This document shows, in pieces, positions 24,927-33,402 of a DNA stretch of 33,402 nucleotides. The stretch is taken from NCBI GenBank assembly GCA_902787185.1, contig CADAFP010000020.1:1-33402 (forward strand). The letters run 5' to 3'. The notes under the pieces were generated by a model. It had not been told where the DNA came from, did no database searches, and was given only the letters and a program-made list of their open reading frames with translations. This DNA is from an uncultured Bacteroidales bacterium (GTDB lineage Bacteria > Bacteroidota > Bacteroidia > Bacteroidales > Muribaculaceae). Both the position numbers and the translations under genes were made by a program. Position 1 is the stretch's first letter. Each line of letters opens with the position of its first letter.

Positions 24927-26024
24927 ATGAAGATAGCGGTTACCGGCACGCGAGGCATCCCAGACATCATGGGCGGTGTGGAAACGCACTGCGAGGAACT
25001 GTTCCCGAGGATTGCCGCACAAGGATACAGCGTGACGGTGATTCGCCGCAAGAGCTATGTGCACGACACACTCACCGAGTGGAAGAGTGTGCAGCTCGTC
25101 GATATCGAAGCGCCCAAGAAGAAATCGTTTGAAGCCATCGTCCACACCTTCAGAGCCATCGGCGCTGCCAAGCGGATGAAGGCCGATGTCCTTCACATTC
25201 ACGCCATCGGGCCCGCCTTGCTGGTGCCTTACGCCAAGCTGTTGGGCCTCAAGGTGGTATTCACGCACCATGGCCCGGACTATGACCGCGACAAGTGGGG
25301 ATTTGCCGCCAAGACGATGCTGAAGTTGGGTGAATGGATGGGCTGCAAATTTGCCGACCATGTCATCGTCATCAGCGATGTCATCCGCAAACTGATTGCC
25401 CAACGCTGCGGCAGGACAAGAAACGTGCACCTTATCTATAACGGCGTGCCCGAACCCGAAATCTGCGATTTTCCCGAATACTTTGAGGAGCTGGGCATCG
25501 AGAAGGGCAAATATATCCTGGGCATGTGCCGCTTTGTGCCCGAGAAGCACCTGCATGACCTGGTAGAGGCTTACATCCGGTTGAAAAACGACGGCAAAGC
25601 CGACGGCATCAAGCTGGTGCTGGCCGGAGACACCGACTTTGAGGACAATTACTCGAGGACGCTCAAACAGCAGGCGCGGGACCATGGCGTCGTGCTCACC
25701 GGATTCATCCGTGGCAAGAAACTGCATTCCCTGTTGAGCAACGCCCTGTGCTACAGCTTGCCGTCGTCACATGAAGGGTTGCCCATCGCGCTGCTCGAGG
25801 CCATGAGCTACGGGTTGCCCGTCATCACCTCGGCCATTCCCGCCAACCTTGAGGTAGGGCTGAACGCCGAGTGCTACCACGAGGTGGGCGACGTGGATGC
25901 CCTCGCCACCAAACTATCAGCCATCATCAGCCAACCGCTGCAACGCATCGGCTACGACATGAGCAAGTATGATTGGGATAGAATCGCAGATCAGGTCTCG
26001 GACATCTACAATTCCCTAAAATAA
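24927..26024 (+). CDS. GT4-type glycosyltransferase (rhamnosyltransferase-like N-terminus)
   Basis: A 365-residue GT-B enzyme. It begins MKIAVTGTRGIPDIMGGVET, the GTRGIP...GG.E pattern of the DUF1972/rhamnosyltransferase-like GT4 branch. Later come VVFTHHGPDYDRDKWG, IYNGVPEPE, LGMCRFVPEKHLHDLV, LVLAGDTDFEDNY and SHEGLPIALLEAMSYGLPVI, which carries the E-x7-E-like donor site. It should transfer a sugar to the lipid-linked repeat unit. The start at 24927 is chosen over an upstream ATG at 24849, which would overlap the radical SAM gene by 71 bases. The gap to that gene is seven bases, so co-translation is likely. It ends 12 bases from a convergent glycosyltransferase. Confidence 0.9.
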   Translation: MKIAVTGTRGIPDIMGGVETHCEELFPRIAAQGYSVTVIRRKSYVHDTLTEWKSVQLVDIEAPKKKSFEAIVHTFRAIGAAKRMKADVLHIHAIGPALLVPYAKLLGLKVVFTHHGPDYDRDKWGFAAKTMLKLGEWMGCKFADHVIVISDVIRKLIAQRCGRTRNVHLIYNGVPEPEICDFPEYFEELGIEKGKYILGMCRFVPEKHLHDLVEAYIRLKNDGKADGIKLVLAGDTDFEDNYSRTLKQQARDHGVVLTGFIRGKKLHSLLSNALCYSLPSSHEGLPIALLEAMSYGLPVITSAIPANLEVGLNAECYHEVGDVDALATKLSAIISQPLQRIGYDMSKYDWDRIADQVSDIYNSLK

Positions 26025-26036
26025 GCCTTGGCCGCT

Positions 26037-27236
26037 TCAAACGCGGTAAACGTCATTCATCAGCACCTGTAAATGGGTTTGCTGGCTAAAACGCTGCAAT
26101 GACCTGCGGGCAATCTCGGCGTGGTTCCATCGGCGAGACAACGCTGATGACAGGGCTGTGCAGAGGGCTTCACTATCAAAGGGCTGGAACACGATGCCGC
26201 TCTCATTGTCGATAAGCTCGGGAATGCCGCCAATATCAGCTCCCGCCACGGGCGTGCCGGCACACAACGACTCGACCACACTCAAGGGGTTATTCTCATA
26301 CCACTGCGAGGGCACCACGCTCAAGCGCGCATTGGCCAGCAGTCGCGCGACGGCATCGGCATCGAGCATCCCTAAAAATTCGATATTGGGGCATGCGCCA
26401 TAGCGCTCACGCAGTTCCGACTCCAGCGGCCCGCCGCCAGCGACCTTGAGCCGATAAGGCAAGCGGGAGGCCACTTCCAGCAGGTCGGCCACACCCTTCT
26501 CGGCACTCAAGCGGCCCACATAGCAGTAATAGTCCTCGCGCAGCACGGTGTTGTCAAGGGCCTGATAACGCCTGAACTTAATCGGGTCGATGAAATTGTT
26601 GAGAACAAACAATTTGGCGGGGTCAAATCCCCCCTTCTTCATCAAATCGGCCATGAACTGGCTGGGGCAGACAAAAAGGTCGGTATTTTGTTCCAACACG
26701 CGGCGGTTCCACTTGATGGATTCCAACTTAGCCACTGCGCTGGCTGCCAGCGAGTTTTTCATGCAACGGTGAGCGAGTACGCCGTTTTTCCCGCCAGTGA
26801 CACACTGCTCGCAGGGCCTGCCGTCAAGCAGGCAGTCATATCGGGGACACAACAGCTTGTAGTCGTGCAGGGTCCACACCACGCGGATGCCGCGACGGTG
26901 CGCCAACACGCCCACCACAGGCGACAGATAGCTGTGGATATTGTGCAGGTGAACCACGTCGGGCTTGAACTCGTCGAGCACAGTCTTGAAGCACTTGATC
27001 ACGTCATCCATGCCCAGGGTGCGGCGCAGGGCCTGCAAGCGGTTTTCCATGCCGCCGCCGAACTTCACCTCGCTGGCAAAATGGTTCTGATAACGTGCGG
27101 GCAGGTTCTCGGGGTAACGCATAGCAAACACCTCGGCCTCAATGCCGTACTCACGCAGCAACGCCTCGGTATTGAGGACGACCACACAGTCGCCCCCCCG
27201 GGGATAGTAGAACTTATTGACCAGCAGAACACGCAT
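26037..27236 (-). CDS. GT4-type glycosyltransferase, convergent
   Basis: A 399-residue GT-B enzyme opening MRVLLVNKFYYPRGGDCVVV, the usual glycine-rich N-terminal loop. It has DVVHLHNIHSYLSPVV and VVWTLHDYKLLCPRYDCLLD, then a Cys-rich insert (RPCEQCVTGGKNGVLAHRCM) seen in one GT4 branch. YVGRLSAEKGVADLLE and SQWYENNPLSVVESLCAGTPV at the donor site follow. It lies on the minus strand at the end of the plus-strand polysaccharide locus. Its likely transcript comes through the heptamer array from ychF or from an unseen promoter in the 171 bases between. Confidence 0.9.
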   Translation of the reverse strand: MRVLLVNKFYYPRGGDCVVVLNTEALLREYGIEAEVFAMRYPENLPARYQNHFASEVKFGGGMENRLQALRRTLGMDDVIKCFKTVLDEFKPDVVHLHNIHSYLSPVVGVLAHRRGIRVVWTLHDYKLLCPRYDCLLDGRPCEQCVTGGKNGVLAHRCMKNSLAASAVAKLESIKWNRRVLEQNTDLFVCPSQFMADLMKKGGFDPAKLFVLNNFIDPIKFRRYQALDNTVLREDYYCYVGRLSAEKGVADLLEVASRLPYRLKVAGGGPLESELRERYGACPNIEFLGMLDADAVARLLANARLSVVPSQWYENNPLSVVESLCAGTPVAGADIGGIPELIDNESGIVFQPFDSEALCTALSSALSRRWNHAEIARRSLQRFSQQTHLQVLMNDVYRV

Positions 27237-27250
27237 GATTAATTAGAAAT

Positions 27251-27271
27251 GAGGAATGAGGAATGAGGAGT
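27251..27271 (+). repeat. Three GAGGAAT/GAGGAGT heptamers
   Basis: Three adjacent units, GAGGAAT, GAGGAAT and GAGGAGT, lie 14 bases upstream of the minus-strand glycosyltransferase start and 10 bases from the large heptamer array. The following TGTGG makes the shared 10-mer AGGAGTGTGG. Confidence 0.8.
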
Positions 27272-27281
27272 GTGGATACCA

Positions 27282-27407
27282 CCTAAAACCTAAAACCTAA
27301 AACCTAAAACCTAAAGCCTAAAACCTAAAACCTAATGCCTAAAACCTAATGCCTAAAGCCTAAAACCTAAAGCCTAAAACCTAATGCCTAAAACCTAAAG
27401 CCTAAAA
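27282..27407. repeat. Perfect array of 18 seven-base units (CCTAAAA/CCTAAAG/CCTAATG)
   Basis: Exactly 126 bases divide into 18 heptamers with no indels. All start CCTAA and differ only in the last two bases: 11 CCTAAAA, 4 CCTAAAG and 3 CCTAATG. The order is mixed (A A A A G A A T A T G A G A T A G A, naming each variant by type). On the minus strand, the sense of both neighbours, they read TTTTAGG, CTTTAGG and CATTAGG. The array touches the ychF stop codon with no spacer. Adjacent TTTTAGG units contain TAGGTTTT, one base from the TAnnTTTG -7 box. No known repeat family was recognised. Confidence 0.95.
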
Positions 27408-28511
27408 TCACACATTAAAGCGGAAAACGACGATGTCTCCGTCCTGCATGACATACTCCTTGCCCTCGATGTGCAGTTTGCCAGCCTCCTTGACTGCGGC
27501 CTCGCTGCCATAGTGGATGTAGTCCTCATACTTGATGATCTCGGCACGGATAAAGCCGCGCTCAAAGTCGGTGTGGATGACGCCCGCACACTGCGGTGCC
27601 TTGCTGCCGCGGCGGTAAGTCCATGCGCGCACCTCCTTGGGGCCTGCGGTGAGGAAAGTCTCGAGGTTCAGCAGGGCGTAGGCCGACTTGATGATGCGGT
27701 TCACGCCACTCTCCTCCAACCCGATTTCGGCAAGGAACATCTGACGCTCCTCATAATCCTCGAGTTCGGCAATCTCGCTCTCGGTCTGGGCAGCAACCAC
27801 CAGGATTTGGGCGTTCTCGTCCTTGACGGCCTCACGCACGGCATCGACGTAGGCGTTGCCGTTCACGACGCTCTTGTCATCGACGTTGCAGACGTACATC
27901 ACGGGCTTGTTGGTCAGCAGGAACAGCTCGTGGGCGATTTTTTCCTCGTCCTTGTTGAGCAGTTCCACCGTGCGGGCGTTGCGGCCCTGCTCCAGGGCCT
28001 CCTTGTAGCGCTTCAACACCTCATATTGCACCTTGGCCTCACGGTCACCACCGGTCTGGGCCTGCTTCTGCACGCGGCTGATGCGGCTCTCGATGGTCTC
28101 CAGGTCACGCAACTGCAACTCCAGGTCGATGACCTCCTTGTCGCGCACGGGGTCAACGGTGCCATCGACGTGCGTCACGTTGTCGTCGTCGAAGCAGCGC
28201 AGCACATGGATGATGGCGTCGGTCTCGCGGATGTTGCCCAGGAACTTGTTGCCCAAGCCCTCGCCGCGGCTGGCACCCTTGACCAGTCCCGCAATATCGA
28301 CAATCTCGACGGTGGTGGGGACGATGCGGGCGGGGTTCACCAACTTGGCAAGCTCGTTAAGACGCTCGTCGGGGACGGTGATGACTCCCACGTTAGGCTC
28401 TATGGTGCAGAAAGGGAAATTGGCCGACTGTGCCTTGGCATTCGACAGGCAATTAAACAGGGTTGACTTGCCCACATTGGGCAAACCGACTATTCCACAT
28501 TGTAATGACAT
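27408..28511 (-). CDS. ychF: Obg-family ATPase YchF (OLA1 homolog)
   Basis: A 367-residue P-loop protein. Walker A is GLPNVGKST (9-17), followed by VEIVDIAGLVKGASRGEGLG. The G4-equivalent site reads CNVDD rather than NKxD, as expected for YchF, which prefers ATP. A coiled-coil region (about 130-165) and a C-terminal TGS domain (about 280-367, with DFERGFIRAEIIKYEDY) complete the fold. YchF binds ribosomes and takes part in translation and stress responses. It has a good promoter 43-73 bases upstream. Its stop codon is directly followed by the 18-unit heptamer array. Confidence 0.97.
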   Translation of the reverse strand: MSLQCGIVGLPNVGKSTLFNCLSNAKAQSANFPFCTIEPNVGVITVPDERLNELAKLVNPARIVPTTVEIVDIAGLVKGASRGEGLGNKFLGNIRETDAIIHVLRCFDDDNVTHVDGTVDPVRDKEVIDLELQLRDLETIESRISRVQKQAQTGGDREAKVQYEVLKRYKEALEQGRNARTVELLNKDEEKIAHELFLLTNKPVMYVCNVDDKSVVNGNAYVDAVREAVKDENAQILVVAAQTESEIAELEDYEERQMFLAEIGLEESGVNRIIKSAYALLNLETFLTAGPKEVRAWTYRRGSKAPQCAGVIHTDFERGFIRAEIIKYEDYIHYGSEAAVKEAGKLHIEGKEYVMQDGDIVVFRFNV

Positions 28512-28553
28512 GACTTATTCTTTTTTTCTTGTTTTTTTTATTGTTTCAGACTG

Positions 28554-28584
28554 CAAAGATACACAATTCCCTCCATATCGCCAA
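28554..28584 (-). promoter_or_regulatory. Predicted promoter of ychF
   Basis: On the minus strand TTG (28582-28584) is followed after exactly 20 bases by a perfect TATCTTTG (28554-28561). The ATG at 28511 would have a leader of about 35-40 bases, rich in A and without an SD. Confidence 0.87.
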
Positions 28585-28654
28585 ATGACATGACGCCCAT
28601 TGAAGAAAAACACATTTTTATCAGTGTGCAGTGGCAAATGTATATTTTTTTAGC

Positions 28655-28662
28655 TACCTTTG
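28655..28662 (+). promoter_or_regulatory. Predicted -7 box before the first lipoprotein gene
   Basis: A perfect TACCTTTG lies 31 bases before the ATG at 28694. No TTG occurs at the usual distance, so only the -7 half of the consensus is present. It probably drives the lipoprotein-ettA-lipoprotein group. Confidence 0.6.
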
Positions 28663-28693
28663 CCGAACAAATCCACTATCGACTCCTGTGTGT

Positions 28694-29746
28694 ATGAACA
28701 CCCGACTGCACTTGATAATATTCCTTCTCGCCATCACCCTGCTGGCGGGATGCAGTAGTGACGGCGGCAAAACAACAGCCCAGCGGTTCGGCTTTCTCAA
28801 CAATCTGGGCATCTCCATTGACGATGACCTGATGCTGCCCGACACGCTGACGATGCCCGACATCTACTGCGGTGACCCCGAGCAGACCGTCGATGACCTG
28901 AAAGGCTACCAACTCAACGATGAGCAATATTCCGCACTGGTTGTCCCTGCAGGCCGTGGCTTTGCCGACAGGATGAGCAACTGGCTGCTGCTGGGCGTGC
29001 GCGACGTGGGCAACGGCATCACGTTGGGGGCTTTCTACGCCGGCAATGGTGTGGGCTATTGCGTGGAGCTGCTCACCTACAATCAGCAGGGCAAAGTGCT
29101 CGACGCCATCAACACGCGGGAGATGCATCTGCTGTGGCGCATCCACCTGACCGACCATGACAACGACACCATCTTCACCCTCGACAGCAACATCACCTTT
29201 GACGGCAAAAACCGCCTGACCCTGCACCGCACGATGGGCCGCAGCGTCATGGACTTCGATAACGACCTCAAGGGCGCACCCATCTGGCAACAGCAATGGG
29301 GACAGGACTATACCATCAACGACAAGGGCCACTTCATCCTGCACGGCCAGCGCATCGAGCGGGAGCAGGGCGAGGTGGACGTCTATGCCGCCCTCGACTT
29401 CAAGTCGTGGGATATGCTGGTGTGCTCACTGCACGACCCGGGCATTATGGACCAGTGGAACAACTACGCCGAACTGGTCAACACCACCTATGACCCTGAC
29501 TACGAGTACAATCCCTTCCCGTGGGACGTCGCACAACTTTACAACATGAACCCGCAACGCTTCCTGCGGTGGATGGCAGCGCATCGCGACAGCGTCAACC
29601 GCCTGCTGCCGCAGTTCAAGTTACCGCCCGAAAACCGCCCTGCCCTACTCGAGGAAATCTCCCGCCTCGACGACCCCGCAGGCCGCCAGTGGCTCACGGA
29701 CATCGTCACCGCCTGGGACGACCGTCCCCTAACCAAACACCTGTAA
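28694..29746 (+). CDS. Lipoprotein of unknown function (A of the ettA-flanking pair)
   Basis: A 350-residue lipoprotein. The start at 28694 gives a proper signal (MNTRLHLIIFLLAITLLAGC) with the lipidated Cys at 20. The longer frame from 28631 would begin upstream of the promoter box and is not used. The mature part is acidic and mixed alpha/beta, with WLLLGVRDVGNGITLG, YTINDKGHFILHG and a helical C-terminus. I do not recognise the family. It shows patchy likeness to the lipoprotein at 31533-32540: the LLLG stretch, the TI..GHF pattern and a similar C-terminal helix run. The two lie on either side of ettA. Confidence 0.8.
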   Translation: MNTRLHLIIFLLAITLLAGCSSDGGKTTAQRFGFLNNLGISIDDDLMLPDTLTMPDIYCGDPEQTVDDLKGYQLNDEQYSALVVPAGRGFADRMSNWLLLGVRDVGNGITLGAFYAGNGVGYCVELLTYNQQGKVLDAINTREMHLLWRIHLTDHDNDTIFTLDSNITFDGKNRLTLHRTMGRSVMDFDNDLKGAPIWQQQWGQDYTINDKGHFILHGQRIEREQGEVDVYAALDFKSWDMLVCSLHDPGIMDQWNNYAELVNTTYDPDYEYNPFPWDVAQLYNMNPQRFLRWMAAHRDSVNRLLPQFKLPPENRPALLEEISRLDDPAGRQWLTDIVTAWDDRPLTKHL

Positions 29747-29807
29747 AGATTCCCCGAGAGCTCCGAGATCTCAAAACCACGATAACAATATAATCATCAA
29801 GACAAAT

Positions 29808-31502
<1,695 letters not shown>

Positions 31503-31532
31503 TCCACAAACAATTTAGCTAATAGATTCGAT

Positions 31533-32540
31533 ATGAGACATTTATTGACAGTATTATTGACATTGTTGGTCGTTTCCTGCACGGGCAAGTGGCAGAAGGG
31601 CGACGCCATCAACAATGGTCATGATTTCCTGTGTAACGCAGGCATCTGTGATGACTCACTCAATGTGGCCAACGACATCAACTACAATGACGACGGCAAG
31701 GACTTGCCGCATCACATTCTCACCCCTGATGACTGCGAGGCTTTGCAGTTGAGCAAGATGATGCAAGTGGACACCAACACCTCCATCGTTCGCGTGTGGG
31801 GTATGCGTGATTACCCCGACAAGGGATTCTCGCTGCTGCTGGGTCAGACCACCTATGGCGACATGCGCACCTGCTGGCTGGCGACCTACGGCAAGGACGG
31901 CATGCTGGACTTCATGAGAATCGGAGAGTGCGGCGGTCTGAACCTGCTCTATTGGGATGATATCGACGAGCACACACGCAACGTGGGCATCGACTCGATG
32001 CGCCTCGTCATGCCTGACAAGTGGGGCAAGCCGATGCAGCTGAGCCGCTGGATTTCCTACAAAGTGCAAAGTGACGGTGTGGAGACCGACTCCACCCTGT
32101 GGTTCATCCACCACGAGCTGCCCATCACCATCGGCAACGACGGCCATTTCAACGTGGGCAAAATCGGCACCGTCTATAGCTCAGACTCCACCGTCCTCAC
32201 CCCCTATTGGCGCAACAGGCGAGCCATGGAGTTGTTTGCCTGGACGCCGATGAGCGACACCACCATCTATGACCGCGTGAACGCTTTTCTTGAGGAGACA
32301 CAGGGCTCCATCACCGACCCCACCCAACTGCTGGGCGATTTCAATATGCTGATGTTCACTCGCCTCTACTGCGACACCGAACGCTACATGCAGTGGTGCC
32401 TTGACCACCCCGACAGCCCGATTACCAAGGCCACAGTCGCACAGCTCAAGGAAGTGAACCCCGAATACATCCTCAACGAGTTCAAAAAAATCAAGGATCC
32501 TGCCCTGCTACAGAAGGCTAAACAACTCCTGGGGCTATAA
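31533..32540 (+). CDS. Lipoprotein of unknown function (B of the ettA-flanking pair)
   Basis: A 335-residue lipoprotein with a short signal ending VVSC (Cys at 16, MRHLLTVLLTLLVVSC). The mature part begins GKWQKGDAINNGHDF and includes GFSLLLGQTTYGDMRT, ITIGNDGHFNVGKIG and an all-helical C-terminus (RYMQWCLDHPD, LLQKAKQLLGL). I do not recognise the family. Its likeness to the lipoprotein at 28694-29746 (LLLG and GHF motifs in the same order, then helical tails) suggests a diverged duplicate. It starts 30 bases after ettA with no promoter seen, so it is probably co-transcribed with ettA. Confidence 0.85.
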   Translation: MRHLLTVLLTLLVVSCTGKWQKGDAINNGHDFLCNAGICDDSLNVANDINYNDDGKDLPHHILTPDDCEALQLSKMMQVDTNTSIVRVWGMRDYPDKGFSLLLGQTTYGDMRTCWLATYGKDGMLDFMRIGECGGLNLLYWDDIDEHTRNVGIDSMRLVMPDKWGKPMQLSRWISYKVQSDGVETDSTLWFIHHELPITIGNDGHFNVGKIGTVYSSDSTVLTPYWRNRRAMELFAWTPMSDTTIYDRVNAFLEETQGSITDPTQLLGDFNMLMFTRLYCDTERYMQWCLDHPDSPITKATVAQLKEVNPEYILNEFKKIKDPALLQKAKQLLGL

Positions 32541-32594
32541 ACACATGAACATTATAATACATCATCTTATTAATAACTAATTTATTATTTCAAA

Positions 32595-33119
32595 ATGAAA
32601 CACTTCTTATTGACGTTAAGTGCCGCTGCATTCGGCTTGTTGTTGCTGATCGGTGTGCAGTCTTGTGGTATCACTGATGAACTGCTTGATTTGGAAGATG
32701 TCGAAAAAGCCGACTTGACCAATCCTCTGTACTTGTCTTACGATAACACCATGGACAGTAAAACCAAGAAGGTCTGGGCCTTCAATGCCACCGAGGCCGC
32801 TCAAGCCACCATCACTGTGGTGAGCGACAACATCCTGAGCATCAACACCAAGTTGTTTTTTGAATCATGGAGCATTTCGGGCAAGAAAATCACCTTGGGC
32901 GAGAGCAAGACTTATGACATGAAGAAAGTGACGGTGCTCAGCTATGACGCCATCAAGATTGGCGGTTACATCTGCATTCCGTCAACCAACAAGAGCCTTG
33001 ACGGCAAGTACTATGAGGACGAGTGGTTTGCACGCGGCTTGACTAACCAACAATTCTGGAACGCACTGCGCGAATCTTATTCTAAAGAGGGCGAGAGTGT
33101 TGATATCATGCTCCGCTAA
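32595..33119 (+). CDS. Small lipoprotein of unknown function
   Basis: A 174-residue lipoprotein with a clear signal and lipobox GVQSC (Cys at 24). The mature part is mostly beta in character, with TATEAAQ-like and YDMKKVTVLSYDAIKIGGYICI stretches; the latter is read from 110-131 and not continuous with a known motif. No family is recognised. A terminator follows 30 bases after the stop, so it ends the transcript that includes ettA or a shorter one. Its own promoter was not found in the AT-rich 54-base gap upstream. Confidence 0.75.
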   Translation: MKHFLLTLSAAAFGLLLLIGVQSCGITDELLDLEDVEKADLTNPLYLSYDNTMDSKTKKVWAFNATEAAQATITVVSDNILSINTKLFFESWSISGKKITLGESKTYDMKKVTVLSYDAIKIGGYICIPSTNKSLDGKYYEDEWFARGLTNQQFWNALRESYSKEGESVDIMLR

Positions 33120-33148
33120 TCAACCGTCAGACACTACAAATGATTACC

Positions 33149-33186
33149 AAGCGGGTGGGATGAGAAACATCCCCTCGCTTTTTTTA
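33149..33186 (+). terminator. Intrinsic terminator after the small lipoprotein gene
   Basis: AAGCG (33149-33153) pairs with CGCTT (33176-33180), and GGGATG (33157-33162) with CATCCC (33168-33173), around a loop of AGAAA with a small internal bulge. A T-run (33179-33185) follows. Confidence 0.88.
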
Positions 33187-33228
33187 TTCACATTAGCCAT
33201 GATAAGGCCAAAGTTAAGGGGAAAAAAT

Positions 33229-33259
33229 TTGTTCAGTCGAGAGGAAAGCAGTACTTTTG
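33229..33259 (+). promoter_or_regulatory. Predicted promoter of ftcD
   Basis: TTG (33229-33231), exactly 20 bases, then a perfect TACTTTTG (33252-33259). The ATG of the next gene is at 33312, giving a leader of about 45-50 bases, A-rich and without an SD. Confidence 0.87.
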
Positions 33260-33311
33260 TCGCATAATTAACCATTAAACATAAAAAACAACTTAAACTA
33301 CTAATTATCAA

Positions 33312-33402
33312 ATGAGTATGGAGAAGAAAATCGTGGAATGCGTGCCTAACTTCAGTGAGGGACGCAATATGGCCATTATCAAACAAATCACCGATGAGAT
33401 TG
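33312..33402 (+). CDS. ftcD: Glutamate formimidoyltransferase, N-terminus only
   Basis: Thirty codons run off the right edge: MSMEKKIVECVPNFSEGRNM and on. KIVECVPNFSEGRN is the strongly conserved start of formimidoyltransferase (FtcD), which moves the formimino group of formiminoglutamate from histidine breakdown to tetrahydrofolate. Met3 (33318) is an alternative start. The good promoter just upstream supports a real gene start here. In Bacteroidales ftcD often heads a histidine-utilisation cluster, which would lie to the right of the window. Confidence 0.9.
   Translation, partial: MSMEKKIVECVPNFSEGRNMAIIKQITDEI

Noticed and set aside
23795-25051. 418-codon minus-strand open frame over the radical SAM gene
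   Set aside because: It crosses two plus-strand genes with strong motifs and shows none itself.
27282-27407. CRISPR array
   Set aside because: The units are seven bases long and directly adjacent, without unique spacers, and no cas genes are near.
27471-28466. 331-codon plus-strand open frame opposite ychF
   Set aside because: Shadow of the strongly conserved ychF.

Overview
The window looks like chromosomal DNA from a member of the Bacteroidales (Bacteroidota), probably an uncultured gut or rumen lineage of the Prevotellaceae/Muribaculaceae type. Three things point there: a complete gldKLMN/porP-type type IX secretion operon, several promoters of the Bacteroidota form TTG-N20-TAnnTTTG, and a general lack of Shine-Dalgarno sequences. 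I cannot fix the family or genus from the sequence alone. No tRNA, rRNA, IS element, prophage or CRISPR array was recognised.

Layout. (1) 1-2020, minus strand: rpsU (bS21), then a xerC-type tyrosine recombinase overlapping hpf (ribosome hibernation factor). Both units have good promoters. The hpf start carries a strong Shine-Dalgarno sequence written inside the last codons of xerC. (2) 2102-9337, minus strand: six type IX secretion genes in one tight operon, porT-like, porP, gldK, gldL, gldM, gldN, closed by a terminator. (3) 9453-11590, minus strand: two tandem paralogous membrane acyltransferases overlapping by ATGA. (4) 11725-26024, plus strand: an exopolysaccharide locus with a Wzx-like flippase, Wza-like export lipoprotein, Wzc-like tyrosine kinase, Wzy-like polymerase, three GT4-type glycosyltransferases, a secreted right-handed beta-helix protein with its own promoter, a secreted dockerin-CotH kinase protein and a radical SAM/SPASM protein. 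A fourth GT4 gene (26037-27236, minus) converges on it. (5) 27237-28511: a perfect array of 18 seven-base units abutting the stop codon of ychF. (6) 28694-33119, plus strand: ettA (ABC-F) between two lipoproteins that seem distantly related, then a third small lipoprotein and a terminator. (7) 33312 to the end: the first codons of ftcD behind a good promoter.

How it works together. The Wzx/Wzy/Wza/Wzc set implies assembly of a lipid-linked repeat unit, flipping, polymerisation and export. The neighbouring acyltransferases could decorate the sugar. The beta-helix protein could cut or modify the polymer. The CotH-like kinase could phosphorylate a surface partner. No initiating sugar-phosphate transferase or nucleotide-sugar genes are visible, so these must come from elsewhere. 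A second theme is translation control: rpsU, hpf, ychF and ettA all act on the ribosome.

Most worth a second look: the SD-bearing hpf start in a lineage whose ribosomes largely ignore SD sequences, the seven-base quasi-repeats at three junctions in and around the polysaccharide locus, and the dockerin-CotH plus radical SAM pair inside that locus.
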